Below, piece after piece: positions 33,001-47,915 of a stretch of 64,000 bases of DNA. Below the pieces are notes generated by a model. It saw nothing but the letters and a program-made list of their open reading frames with translations. It had not been told where the DNA came from and made no database searches. This stretch comes from Paraphysomonas bandaiensis. Taxonomy: Eukaryota; Chrysophyceae. The stretch lies in assembly GCA_965644295.1 (NCBI GenBank), contig CBFFRP010000169.1, positions 62,001-126,000 of the forward strand, given 5' to 3'. Both the position numbers and the translations under genes were made by a program. Position 1 is the stretch's first letter; every line of letters starts with the position of its first letter.

Positions 33001-36000
33001 ACAGATCTCACGCGAGGAAGGCTAGTATAGATAGCAGTAGCTCCTTGTAACGGGGGGATGCCTGTATCAACGCTATGATAGTCAATGTTTTCGTCCGCAT
33101 ACAGGTAGCCACTAGATTCAAGAAGTACACTCGATGATTTAACGGCGACTTTGTCGGTATTGTCAGATGCTCTCCACATTGCATTAAATACACCAGATGC
33201 GTTTCCACCAATGGAGAGAATACTACTGGGTCTTTCGTGCATATCCCAATTCGGGTGAGATAGTACTAATGTGGTAGAGTTCTCCAATGAGGTACCGATA
33301 TCAATGAACACAGATAAGCTACAGGATGCTGTATAGCTGTCATCCAGGTAACAATGTAGTGAAGGATCTAGTGCGGAAACGCCGACAATATTCGAAGGAG
33401 AATGCTCTAATACCCGAGGAAATATAGACCCAAGTGATACCGTTGTCGCATTTATTGAATGAGCTTGATTGAGGGTACCACTACTGCTGATGTACAGCAT
33501 ATTTTCAATACCAATATGAAAATCTAAATCCGTAAAAGGCACATGATCTGAGGTCATCACGATAGATAATACCTTCGTGTTGTTATCAAATGCTATACTA
33601 CCAGCGCTCTCAAAGTAATGGACTGCACTGCCACCTCTGACAGACAGCATCGACATACTCTGTCCTTCCAAGCAAGGGGCATATATACTCACAACGTCTC
33701 CTTCGAGTAATGGGTGAGAGAAGCGGAAGTGGACTCGAACTTCAACAGGAGATGTGATATCAAATATATTATAGTGTATATCCGCAGCTTCGATTCCAAC
33801 TGTTTGCACCTCAGTGACTGCAGCTGACAGCACGGGCCCATCAATGGCATCAGTAGATACAACAAAATCTCTAGTTTCTTGGAGAGAAATTCCCACAGTC
33901 GGAAGAATTATCCCACTGTATGTCGAATTCGACCCCACAAAAACTGTTACCATTTCACCTTCCGAAATCTGTGTTTCAACAGCAGTGATAGTAAGGGTCT
34001 CGGAAGTTGCACTCCAGGTGGAAGAAAACCTGTCGTCAAGTCTTTCGATATCATCTTCACTATACACAACCACACTACCAGAAATCGTAACACCTGGAAG
34101 CATAAACATGACCGATTCCCCGCTACGAATTACGGTGGAGAGCTGAAAACATATTTTTAGTCCCGTCTCAGATGCTAACGACGCATTCGTGAATGAGATA
34201 GAAGAGTACAAAACATGACCCACAAGTTGCATGTCCTCAACAACTGTCGAGTATATCTTTCCCGAAGTCGTTGAGCCAGTGAAAACTACGATGTCAGCTA
34301 AATGAACAGACACACCATTATGAGGAACGCGCAGACCATCTACCACCACACAGTGGGAATAGTTAAAGCTATCGTCTATTGCACGAAGCCGAAGTGTCTC
34401 CGAACAGCCAATCCACTCCGCCTCAAACACCAAATGCTCACTCCTGAAATCGTCACAGTCGTATGTTGCTATAGAGTATTGGGAAGCCCAAAACCTCGGC
34501 ATATAGATATCAATATAATCATTTGTCGTAATGCTGGCAACACTTCCAAAGGATACCTTTGTTAAAGTAGGCTGACCACTGATAACTGTGCCATTGAATG
34601 ATATACTTGTTGACCTTATGCCAACTACTGGAGTGAAAGTCGAAAACTCTGTTGGACCCATCAGTTCATCATTGTCAGTCAGTGCCAGAGATACAGTAGG
34701 AAGAGATGTTGCAGAGTTTACTCCGTCAGGAGAAGATTGAAATTCATTGCTCGATAATAGTGTTATATGCACAAGAGAACAAATGCCAGTGAAATACACG
34801 CTGACTGTGGACGTAGAGGCATTCCATCCCAAATTTCCCACCCTGCTACACGATGATTCCATGACGTCAAAATCAATCTCTGTTACTGTTGCCTGGAATC
34901 CAGGCAACAATATATAGACAACTGAATTAGAATCAAATGTGCTAGCAGATTCGAGAACGATATCGATCGACGTTGTACTTCCAGCATATACCTCGTCAAA
35001 GCGAAGTGCCGACGATTTTAGTCCATGTGGAACAACAGAATCAAAACGAACGCGTTCTATTGATTTGTCAGGCCAAACTATATCATACAACACACTTTGG
35101 TCGTTTTCATAAACGATATCATTTCGGAGCGATAAGTGTGGTGATATAACAGTAATATCCCAAGAAGGTATCACAGTGTCGGACAAAACGTTGATAACAA
35201 GAGTCTCAGTTAAATCTTCCCATCTGGCACGGAAAATATTACCACGCGGCTCTCGTGACATGGAATCAACAATGGTAAAATTTTCATATACTGCATACAC
35301 TTCATATAGCTGAGGAACTGCGACTCTTATGGATGTGCCGTTTAGTAAGCCAATTTGGGATCGCAACGACAGTTCCACAAACACGTATTCTGTGGCATCC
35401 CTCATTATCACAGTGGGAGATGCTGATGGAATAGATGTTGGCACGCCAGACGGCAAGCTTGATGGAATACTAGTTGGGTCACTTATACTCATTGATGGTG
35501 ACATGGTGGCTGGAGCAGCGCTAGGAGTAAAAGTATCTCCAGAAACAGAATAATTAGCCACGTAAAAATTTATGCCAGCGTGACTAAACTTCATCCTGTA
35601 GTCCGCAAACACGTATGTCGTTGTGGTGGGACAAGTCAGCGACGACGCTGACACTTCCACTGGACATGAGTTATCTATCCTGGAGCAGTGAGGCCACTCC
35701 GTAATCAGAGCGCCTTCGTCAGAACGGACAGACAAACGCAGTGATGACAAACCAGACTTAAGGACAGTGAAAACTATGCTGTCGTCATCCGAAACAACCG
35801 CCGCACTATACTCAGACAGTGCTGATACTGTTGCAGATTCATTATCGACATCGAAACCCAAGATTCGAATATCAGAATCATATAAGAATGTGAAATGCGG
35901 CTTGTATACGGATATTGTATCACCTACACTAAAAGTGCATAAAAAATTTAATTCCACTGAAACATCTATCACAGGTGTAGCAGTCAACGCTGTATCGTAC

Positions 36001-39000
36001 ACATGTACTAACATCGACGCATTCGGCTCCATTCCTCCAATGGGCTGAACATATTTCACAATATCCGATACTAAAGACACCTCCTCACGAATTAATGTAA
36101 TTTTTGGAGTGGTATAATTGTTTCCTAGGACGGGAATATGTGGTCCAATCGAGCCGGCAAAAATAAATTCGAATGCTGACAGGGAATATTGCTTCGGAGC
36201 TCGCAGTCCTAGCTCGTATGCATCGCCATCCCATGTCACAATCCAGGAGTTGTTTAAGGCGTCGAGAACTGTTGTCGTAGCCCACAAAAACGAATAGTCC
36301 GCCAGGGTCAGAACAATGATATCGTCCTGCAGTATCTCTGTTGTCGTAATGATTTTTACAGTCATGTCCGATTGGTGGCCACTGTAGGGTGATTCAAACT
36401 CAATAGATGAGGATAGAAATGGTCCAATAGGAAACACATCAAAGTGCACTGGCCCTGTGTTGCTGAAGGAATTATTCCACTCTACGCTAAAATACTCGGC
36501 TTCGTACTGGACAACTACTTGCGGTCGCGTGATACCGTACTCAGCAGGAATAATCCAGCGTAAATCCAAGTCATCAGAGTCATATAGGTCATTTATCGTA
36601 AGAAGTAGAGTGTTACTGTCAGAATCGTAGGCTACGTTGGTATATGCGCCACTGCGGCCTCTACATTCGACAGATGAGTTTGTACTAGATATATTGTCAG
36701 TGCCGTACAGATGCACACTGAAAACATCGCCACTTCGCACAAATGTATTTACAGTAATGTCAATGATAATTTCAGAGGAAACTAGTGAGAACAGCGCTTC
36801 GCTGTATTGCAAGGATGCAAATAATATCGTAGGAACAACAGACACTCTATGAACAGGAGTAACAGGAAGGTATCCCCGAATCGTGTCGACCGAAAAATAG
36901 ATGATATCAGTAAGATCACCACTTGGAACACCTGACGCCTCCATTGTAAAATGGCTTAACTGATCACCTGATAGTTCCAACTCAAAGGTGGTATCATTGC
37001 TTATCGTCGTTGATGTCGAATAAAGAAATGTTTTGTCAAATTCCGTCCATGTGACAGAGCTATTCATATCGACTTCCCATCTTTCATACCTATGCGCGTG
37101 CAATAAAGATGGTATAATAAGAGTGATGTTGATAGGCCCTTCAATGTCATACGTAAAGTTAACTGAAAAGCGTAATGATGATATTTTATTCGTTGGACGA
37201 GTAACGGAGATAAGAAATGACGAATCACTTACACCTATAACTTCAGTAAAATCCAAAACTGTAGTTGCATCTAGCGTCCAGTTTGACGCCTCCACAGTGA
37301 AATATGGAGCAATTCGAACAGGCGCAGTGCTTGGAGTTGCTACAATAATCTTGCTACTCTCAGAAATGCTCACAGTATACTCCGCCGGCTTCAAATCAAA
37401 GCACGATATCAGCTGCACCGCGGACTCATTTAACCACATCGCGTTGAAAGCGTGTGAATACGGCCCAGTTAGAATCAATGGAGCAACAGTATATCCTGAC
37501 TGATTAACGGCAGAAAGCCATTGTGAATGAGCAAGTCTGAATTCCGGCATCCAAACAGTGATTGTGGAATTGCCTGCAATTTCTACGTTTGTGTGGAACG
37601 AAATGGTTACTTTTGAAAAGGCTCGCGGAATGGGGTTGTGAATAACAAGAGAAAATTGCGATATAACAGTCTCTGTAACAAATCCGAATAAAGATAAATC
37701 AACTTTTCCATTGACGCCATGTATTTCATACTGAAATATGTTGCGATCCAATATAGCTCGGTAAGGTAAAAATAAACCAAATGATTTATTAACACTGGCG
37801 TCCACACAAGAGTAGGGGTGTAATGCTTCGGTGACTGTGATAAGCAATGTTTCGCTAGCAGCACGCCACGCCACAGAATAACTCTCATGTATGGATGAAA
37901 TATTCACCCCCCCGTTACTCATGAATGACGGCAAGGTTATAACAATTTCATCACCAACCTCCAGAGTCATACCAACACATATAGTAACATGAATTGACAC
38001 AGCATCTCCAGGTAAAGCATCAGCAGAGAAAACAAGTGAACTGTGACCAACATGAGGAACTGGGGTCACCGGTGTTCTCTTTCGAGAAATTTCAGAGCCC
38101 AGTACATTCCTGTGTTCAAGAGCAATACCATGGCTGTCTAAACCGAACTCAGAAATGTATAGCCCATTACTTTCATGGAGAGCTAACTCATAAACACCAG
38201 CTGGAATAGTAGAATTGGATTGTAACACAATAGCATTCGTGGAACGAATATTGTATCTGAAATTAAGAACCCCCTCGCCAGTGATAGTTACTCTTTCGGA
38301 ATTCAGAGGATACATACACTCAGAAAATGAGGGCGCGATTAAAATCTCATGTGACGCAGGTTTCTGGCTTGATATGAGATATTCTTTTCTATCTGAATTG
38401 TCCGTCACACGCTGAACACTTAAACCCAGCTGTCGAAGACTTTCAATTTGGTCTAGCTTTGCATGGAGGGACATCACTCCTTCGAGGGAACCACCCACAG
38501 CAATGCACGCAGTTGTCCACCCACCGTATCGCAGCTGATACTGTTGTAGTGCGATGTCAGTGTCGCCCTCTGGCACGTTGCGCAAGTCTATCACAATTTT
38601 CCACACCCTCGTTTCAGTTTGAGCAACGGCATTATTCAGTACACTCCCTGTGTTCAGTGGAATATAAACGTCTTTATAAACAACAGGTCTGTCGTAATGA
38701 ATTCCAAGCTCAAATACTCCAGTTGTCACGTCAGAACTCCACCACTGATCATTCTTAAAGAAGAGATTATCGTCAACTACAGTAGTCGCCACTTGAGGCG
38801 CATATAGCATATGTGAATTCACAACATCTTCGATCAAAATACTGTTATACGTCGAACCAGAAAACAGAGTTGTCAATGACATTGGATCATCTATGAACTT
38901 CTGTAAATCCCTGTGAAAGACATCTTCAGATGCATTGAATTCTACTGTCACGCCTCCGTCCTCTTGGTTATATAAATATACAACATGAAGCTTTTCGGAA

Positions 39001-42000
39001 GCTGCAGAGCGAAGATGAAAGTTCGCAAGAGGTAATATTTTTTCCATGTCGCCTCCGTTTCTGGAAACAATTTCCAGTGGTTTGACTGCTGTAGAATCTA
39101 TAGTTATCTTTGTCTGTACACCAACACTCGCCATGGAACCTGGAACAGGAAGAGTAACATCTGCAACTATAGTTGGGCGCTGGGAATATCGATACACGTT
39201 TCCTAACGATGTGTCCAATGCATCAATATAACGGCAACTGACGACAGCACTCCGGGAATACTGCGAAGCAATATATAGAAACTTCAATGTATCTGTGTTG
39301 TTACCATCATAAAAATGTGCAACACAATCAGTATTATCTCCACTGAGTACAAGTCTTGTAATTCCTATGGAGCTGACTTTTCCGGAGAAATGTACTGAGA
39401 GAATGATGGATGCACCAGGGGAGTATACACCTGCTGAAACGTTCGCAGATACACGAGTAACAAACGGCTGTGAATTAGATATTGCATAGCTTTCGCGGAG
39501 GAGCAAAGAACCAGCCGAAGAGTCCCTTGCAAGTACGATGGATGCCGGTATATTTCTGTCACCTGATTCTATTACTTGTGCACCATCTGCTAGTCGAATT
39601 AACGTTCGATTAAAAAAATCTTCACATGTACAATACAAACTCAGTCCAGACAGCAAACTATCTTCATCATTTATATTGTACGAGAATACTAATGTGGTGT
39701 TGTCTGTTGACGTATTCAGCAGTCCAGCAACACCAGGTTCGCCTGACGGTTTGCCAACTTCCAACAGGATCGAAAACTGTTCAGCAATGGTCATATTTCC
39801 GGGTCCAGGGGATGGATAGACGCCACCAGAAAAGTGAACATAAAGCAATATATCATCACCAGATGTATAGACGTCATCCTCATTCGCTTCACCGGGCACC
39901 ACAGTAATACCAGTTACATAAGTACCATCACCAACCCAACTTATGTTGTGGGGAATCCGGACAGCAGATTCAGGTATAACTTCCTCAATGTCAATTGTAG
40001 GATGCACTGCATACCTTCTGATGAAATTGAATTGGTTTCCCATTATGATCCGCAAAGGCTGAACAACCGTACTTGTCGAGTCGTTCACACGTATTAGGTT
40101 CCGCGATGAGTAGACCATATCACCTTCTTGAATGGTATAGGAAAATGTGAGGGTATCTGACCCCGCGCCATAGAGATACCGTGCAATGGCAATATCTCCA
40201 CTAGGCTTTTGCAGTAATAGTGCTGGGGAATTTACAACACCTGTGCTAACAAGGACCCTGTGTGAAAACGTAACCTGAATGTCGATAATATCACCAGCGG
40301 TATAAGTTCCGGGAGCCGAGGATGAAGATACACACGTCACAATCGGGCGAGTGGAATCAACATACAACGCTCTTCCATTGTCAAATTCGGGTAGATCTCT
40401 ATTAAGATGAACAGATGGGTTCGACGAGTGCCGTAAGAGTTTGTCATTTTCAGTCAACAACGACATTGGTTCGGTTACGTGGGTGCTAGATGTCGTATTA
40501 TGCACATCAAGACCATACGATAAATCCCCCTTGCGCGCAGTATATCGGAATATCAACTCTGTGGTGTTAGAACCGCTTAGGTAATATGCTGGACGGGTGT
40601 CAGGTGTATATACATATGTCACGGGCAGGCCAAATGAAATCACTTCTCCATCATAGACTTCTTCAAGTTCAATTATATCAATGTTCACACTCCTTATAGT
40701 GTACAGAACATTGCAAAGTGTAATTGTGGCACCAATGTCATCATCATTTAGATTGTGCCCAGGATAAAGCAGAACTCGATTGCTATACAAACCCGAGCTG
40801 TCCGGATAAGTCACGGCGTCCCACGCATCAGATGCAACAAAACTAACAGCAGACATCGCCGGAGCTGGAATCGTCGTCATCCCACCAAGAGTAGTAGAAA
40901 GAACCGGAACATTAACAGATGCCGCACTGATAGTGTATAGCAGTAACTCTTCAACAGAGATTCCCGTCAATGGAGTCAAGAGGGTTCCACTGACTATAGT
41001 CGTTCTCACATCAGTCAAAGACGGGACTCTACGAATTACTGTGAGTACAACACTTTTACTTGAAGGGTTCCATGTCCCACTAAAATAAGAAGCCCCAACA
41101 CCCTCTAGAGAAATTGCAACCGTAGAGGTACCGCCAGATACGAGAGAAAACCTCGGCAGATGAAGAGTCACAGCATCTCCAACAAGAAGTTCATCAGAAG
41201 CCGCCAACGTCACTGTAACCGCAGAAGTAACGCCAGGACGAGGTAATTCAACATCCACAACTTTGTTGAAAAAATGTCCAACCGGTTGGACATTAAGAAT
41301 ACCTCCAGTAAAACGCGAAGAATTCGTCCCGACAAGCTGCAGTGTCAGTGCTATTCCTGTTCCTAAACTGTCGATGCCACCAACAGGAAGAGATATACCA
41401 TTGGACTCATGAATGTCAAAGCTAAGAAGTTGAGATGAAGATACATTTGATATGATTGGGATATTTACAATCAAAGTATTGTTGAGGGGATCTGCAGCAA
41501 TAGTTATATTGCCTGTATAATCCACCCCTGTACCATAAACATCTAGCAATGCCGAGGTATTGCGATTCCTCGTAAAACCTGTAAGGTTGAGCAGAACAAC
41601 ATCACCAGCCGTTAAGTCATCAACAGCTGCAAAAGTCAATGAAATTGAGGTGACATCTCCACTAATAGCATTGTTAAAGCTAATCGACGACGATACCATT
41701 CCAATAGCACTGCTCTCTGCGAAAGGAGTTGGATCTATTGGACACATATCAGATACAGATGTGAAGGTAAAAGTCCTATCATTGGGATAGTATATATCGG
41801 TCATAAACGTCAGTTCAGATGACAAAGCTGTAAAATTAAGGTTTCCTATTGGTATATCCTCGTTCAGAGCTAATGACATCGTCGATGACGTACTAATCCA
41901 AGTTCCAGATATATTTAAATAGTCAGAATTGACTAGTAGAGGATGATCAAATGCACGCAGCCCAGGAACAAATATATCTATTGTATCTCCTGCTGATAAA

Positions 42001-45000
42001 GCGCACAAAGCAGTGAAAGAAAATTGGACAGATATTGAATTGCTCCAGCGATCACTAACGAAAGAAATACTTGAACCTTGCAAAGAACCAACTCTTGTGT
42101 AATTACTTATTCGCTGTGCACTCATTGATGCCTTCGCTGTCGATACAATAGATATCGTAGAGCGAATAGTGTCGGCATGCACACCACTTACAGGCAGAAC
42201 AATATCGAAAACCTCAATAGAAAGTAGTGTGTATGAGGGAACTGGATATATACAAGTGAATAAAAGAGAAGCTATATTGGACTCCAAATCAGCTGAAACA
42301 CCTTCCACTGAAAACTTATCTTTGTCCGACCCATAAATGTCACGCGGACCATCATCAACTCCGTACTCGTATAAACTAATATGAACAACATCTCCAACTG
42401 ATAGCGCATTCGAAATCTGAAATACAATAGTAATGTTTGCAATTTCATTTGGACGTTGTGGAGACAATATTATTTCAGCGGCAGTGAGAGTGCTAATTGG
42501 TTTCACGGTCAACAGTGACCCGCTTATGTTACCAAGGACAGCACTGGACCAAGACATGTCAAACATATTCGATTCACTTCCAATTCCTGTATCAGGAAGT
42601 CGAAGAAGAATGTCTCGCGGCAGTTCGAGAGAAAGATCACGGGTGCCTATCGATCCCGTGTTGTTATATAGTTCAATCGCCAACGTCAGCTGTTGTGTTG
42701 AAATATTCCAAACACCTGTGACAATCACATCTGGGTGATATACCGAAAAATAACTTTCACTATCTTTCTCAAAACCAATCAATTCAAACACAAACACATC
42801 ACCGTGATGCACATCAGCACTGAAAGACATGTCCAGCGAATAGTCAGTTGCAAAGCCGGCTTTACCTACTGATGCAGAGAGTGTGGCTACACATACACCA
42901 ATGCAAGGGAGAGAAACAGTGGCCTCAGTGGCGAGCACTGGGTTCAACACATTTTGAATAATTGATATTGCTCCAATGCTTGCATTCGTAAATCCTGCTT
43001 GAGGCAAGTAAATTGGATTGTATCCACTGGCGTCGACAGAAAACTGAACCAGGCCTACATTGAGAGCCCCAGAGAGAACGAAATCAAAAGTTGAATTAGA
43101 TGCAAATAAACGAGAAGCACCCGGAAGTGAGGAACTGATGTTGGAAACAGAATCAGGTCCCTTAACGCCAGGTATCGTCAGGTAAATTAAATCTCCAGCT
43201 TGAATGTTGATATTCGACCAGAACATGATATCTATTGTCTGAAGATTTGCTATGTCATCAAAAGTGAAAGTCGCATCTGCATCGCGTATCACATCAACTC
43301 CATTAACTCTTGAAAAATTCTTCTTTTCCGTACTAATCATATCTGTAAAATCAATGGAATAACAAAGCAAGGATGAATTTTCATCAACTCCAATATAGGG
43401 CAATCCCACACCCTCAAACACAATCGTGGTCAATGACAGGGCTGGCAAGTCATTTCTGGCGGTGAGTCTAATCGCGTCGTGGATTAAATCAGCATCCAGC
43501 GAGAAATTGCCACTTCCACTATCGCTACTTATAACGACTGCCTGCAAGTCAAAATCAGGAAGGTATATAGATATCCTATATCCCGCGAGTAGTAGGCGTT
43601 CCGGTTGAAACGTGAAACTTGCATTTGCCAATTCATTAACATTGGTACCTTCAAAGCTGATCTCAGTGCTCAGCAAATTCGGATCAATGTAGACCTCACC
43701 CGGAAAGTCCATTTTGGCATAGAGAGCACCGGAAGGCTTTGCATTACTGTTGACTATTGTCACAGTCACATCACCGGATGTCCCAGTGAAAGTCAACCCT
43801 TCAACTATCACAGTAAAGGCGTCTGTTGCCGTAATATTCATTCCCATCGGTACCATGGATGACATAGTGATATCTGTCCAAGTCGTTATTAATCCACCAG
43901 AACTGATCCTGGCAGTGATGTTGTTGTTGTATGCACCAATTCCATTGAATACAACAATCAACATATCAGTTGACACAAGATCATGACTAAATGTCAGACT
44001 AAAACTAGCTGACAACTCTTCCGATACTACTGCGGTTGAATAAGAAGCGTATGCACTGCAGAAGCCAATACAAGGGTTCGACACTGCAATCGAGTCCGCC
44101 AACCCATTGACAGATTCAATACTCATAGTCACAGAACCGTCGTTTGTCTGCATCCCATTCGAAGGTAAAAATAGCCCAGGGTTTGAGGAGACAGATATAG
44201 CGACTGGTGATCCATCAGCAGTATAATTGCCCTCCAGAATAAATTCGAACCTCTTTTTCAAGCGGTTATAGCGTGCCTCCATATCTATTACACTAGTAAC
44301 ATTGGAGCCGTAAGGGTCTGCCCATCCAGGGCGATTGAAGTAAGGAAGGTTAAGAACAATTACATCTCCAGTTGCCAAATCTTCGGATATCGTAAAAGAA
44401 AGTTCGATACCAACTTGTGCGCTGCCAATGACATCAGTTGTGACTATCATGCGAGGGGTCGAAATGGGAATTACATACTCTGAAAAGTACACATCCGTGG
44501 CAGAAGATACTTGGCAATTTATTGACGAGATCATAACAGCAAACGTATCCACACCTTTCTTAATTCCATTTGAAGGAACAAGTATTCCCGCACTGGAAGA
44601 CACACTGAGACTAACAACAGTATTTTCAGTGACCATATTTTCCGCCGTAAACGTTACTACACGATCTGTGACAGATGCAGTCCAGTCAAGAACAGGCTCA
44701 CCGTCACTCAATAAGAACGCTGTTATATCTCTTGCAGAATTAGTTTCAATGCTTCCATCTGGAGGAAGAGTAAAACTAACAGTATCTCCAGGAGATATAG
44801 CATCTACACCAACTGTCCACTGAAACTCAACCCCCGAAGTCGCACCAGGTAGGTGGGTATCATATACCACTGATGCAAGTGGGTTCGAGCATATGTGACT
44901 TATTGAAGGAATGGGCATTTCGTACAAAACACCGTTGTACGTCATGCGAGCGTCAACAGTGACGGTGTCAGAACCCACTCCCGTACTGGGACAAACAAAT

Positions 45001-47310
45001 GACAGGTAATCGTTAATGTTAATATCAAACAGTAAATCAGTGCTTGACCCCGTGAAATTAAGCAAAAGAGTCGATGAATTCGAATCGAATTCAAAATCAA
45101 AAAGCGGATGTGCAGATGAGAAGTATACTGAGGGATCCACAAGTTGGAATCCTCGTAAGTGCAAGTATATTTCATCTCCATATACTAGTGTCTCAGGAAC
45201 AGCAAAAGATAAATGCAAGACCACAGCAGAACCAGCAGTATAAGGTGTTATAGATAATGACATACTGGAGAATGATACAGCGCCGATATCCATAAACCCC
45301 AAATCTGTTGTGTTGAAAAGTGCTGAGGTGACGGAGTACGACAAGTCTGACGACGCAGCGACTACTCCATATGAACTAACCCTCACGCCAGACCGACTCT
45401 GCACTGTCAATATGATATCTTCAAAAGGAGCGATGGTACCATTAATCATATGAAAAGTTATACTGGATGTTGTAGTGTTCCACTCTGAATCGAACAACGG
45501 AGCATACTCGTCCTGGCTGTAGAGGTAAAGGTCATCATTGCTCATTCCTTCAAACAGTGGCAGCTTAACTGTAATGAAATCTCCAGGGTACAACATCCAA
45601 TTCAGTCGCCATTGAACAGTAATTGCAGACACATCACCCGAGGTTGCGCGATTATATATATCTTCCTGCCCTAAGGGTGCAGTACGTACACGAGCGCCAG
45701 TGTGCGTTGCAGCCATGTTCTTGACCCAAATTACGGGAGTCCCAACAACAGTTACCGCATAGTCATAACGCAACAATAGATCAATGTCATCACCTGCAGT
45801 ATAGTTACCGGGTGCAGAATATAATTCAAAGTCCAGAACTAAAGGCGAGTTGGTGTCCACCGCGATATCCTTGATATACGATAGACTATTCGCACTACCA
45901 ACAGGTGGGAGTGTGACATCTGCAGCACTGGCATTGTTTACTGAGAATCGGTATATCTCCCCATCGTCAAGCACCAAAGCACTGGTGCTTAAATAGTCTA
46001 AATCTGCGGCAATATCTCCCGCTGCAATGTAGTATTTGAAAACCAAAGTTTTTTTGTCGTCGAGCAGGGAATCCACGTATGCCCGGCGAAAGATTTGTCC
46101 AGGCTTGAACAGAAGATATATACCGGTACCGTAATATTTAATAGGAAGGTCAAACACTACATAGATAGTTACACTATCTCCCTGAGTATACACACCATTT
46201 GCATCAGGGGATGTTACATAGGCTACAGTGGCAATATCTGATGTGATAATAATGTCTCGCACGTGTCCCAAACTGCTTGGACTGGAATCCATATACCGAT
46301 ACGCCGCACCGAAAGCAGGAACTGCAGTAGATACGTTTTCTCCAGTTATAGGAGAAAATATGTAACCCTGCAAAAAGTCAATTGAAGCCACATTGAGATC
46401 GTCTACTAGGTCTCCGTCCCTTACAGTATAGTAAAATGTAAGCACGTTGGTGCCTGCTCCACTGACGTAGTACGCTGTCCCATCTCTCTGTTCGATACCT
46501 CTCTGTACCTCCACTGCAACATCGGTTAAGTTCACCACATATTCATTATGAATACCCATCAGGCGGGCCTCTACATTACCCTGACTCAGACCAGACCTCG
46601 GATCATCGTACCAGTTAAGTCGGTCAAATTGAAGTGACGGGACATCTCCGTCATACTGTGGAAACGACACATCTTCGAATGTTATTGTTACAGTATTTCC
46701 AGTTGGTGTGCAAATCGAGTTTCGCATGGTGTTTTCCTCACCACTGCTGCTATAAGATACAGTGACTTCATTAACTCCGTCCAAAGCCTCTAACTTATAC
46801 TTGAACGCGTCTTGTGTAGTGTTCGAATCAATAGTCATGATGAATTGATTTTCTAGCCGCAGAGCAAAGCTACCTATATCAGAAGCACAACTGAATTGCT
46901 GGATCTCCGGAACAAAACAATCCTCGGAGTGACACCCAGTATTTACGGTTAGAGATGGTACTCCGGAAACATTCACTGGAGATGTGAACTCCAGCGTCAA
47001 GACAACCACATCCCCGTTTCCATATATACCATCATCATTTTCCGAATTAATCTCCTTCAATTTTGGGGGAAGTTTTCCATATACACTCAAGTGCTCCTCC
47101 TCTACGTCAATATTTAAGCTCGTGAAGCCACCAGGAGAAATATCAAACTGAGACTTGAGTTGAATAAGCTGCAATGAAACTCCAGTCAATACATGTATAA
47201 ATGCAAACACTTACACACACCTGAGTTTGATCTTTATGACCAACGACTTGATATCTTGCTGCATTGCATACAGCGAGTATCACGCAGAACACAAGGCAAC
47301 TGTACACCAT
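24057..47310 (-). CDS. Giant secreted Ig-like-repeat protein with YHYH and F5/8C domains (~7,716 aa)
   Basis: One gene in three exons: 47310-47221, 47168-28808 (a single 18.4-kb exon) and 28756-24057, with introns of 52 and 51 bp; 7,717 codons in frame. Residues 1-20 are a signal peptide (MVYSCLVFCVILAVCNAA). Most of the protein is beta-sandwich repeats of two kinds. Type A (about 19 by eye) follows GxYxxGDxIxIxVxF...PVxVxGxP...YxxGNGT..F.Y.V..GD, like bacterial Ig-like repeats; type B (about 23) centres on GDxIxLxLPxF. They alternate in blocks: A, B, A, B, A. A linker with SPSMSISDPTSIPSSLPSG lies near residue 3,910. A YHYH domain (HSDSSGVYHYHVPP, GWALDGFPVYG, LDSCNGY) spans about 6,090-6,220 across the second intron. 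An F5/8C/fucolectin domain (NQSSTEFGGVASRAIDGS, WWQLHLP) lies near 7,050-7,110, and a cadherin-like repeat (YVPRLNYLGPDFFTYII) near 7,540. The C-terminus is Cys-rich with no membrane anchor. Probably an extracellular matrix or adhesion protein. Confidence 0.85.
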
Positions 47311-47915
47311 TTCCAGATACCCACAAACAGCCTGCTTAATTCAATGGAGATTGTTCAGATCTCCAAATCTTACAATACGAATCTAACATAAAGTTTCCTA
47401 CCCATTCAAGCATAAGAAGGTCAACTAGATTATATATCTTTTCTTTTAAATGGTGGGCAGTAACTCGATTAAGCTTTACGCTTATTTTCAGTCGTGTCGT
47501 TTCAATATAAAGTAAGATGAAAGTCCGTTGTTGCTCCATACATCCTAACTGCTGCTCCTCCTGCAGATATTCACACTATTTTTCATACATCTCTGGAAAC
47601 AAAATTATGTTTTTTTCTTCGAAATTTAGGGATATTTAAAATATTTTTATACATGTTTTTGGTAGGAGCTACAATGAAAATCCATTATTTTGAACTGTCC
47701 ATATACCAGACTTGGAAGCCCAACTATTAAAATAATTTGAACTGCTGCTCATCACAACTGCCATCATCTATTCCTCAACTGTAAACCAAAGCTTGTTGTA
47801 TCAAGTAATTATCGTATCTGTTGATAATCTTGTTATCTGTGTTCCTTTTGACTGTCTCATACAGTTATTTAGTGCTTGTTATAGCTGTAGAATCATCTAT
47901 TGACAGAGTGGCATT
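47311..47915. promoter_or_regulatory. Divergent intergenic region of giant gene and BAR-protein gene
   Basis: About 600 bp between divergent start codons, AT-rich, with oligo-A/T patches. No gene or repeat supported; a frame at 47336-47539 lacks recognisable content. Confidence 0.4.

Noticed and set aside
24141-47000. Dozens of plus-strand open frames of 60-160 codons
   Set aside because: All lie antisense within the giant gene; they are shadows of its codon bias and show no family motifs.
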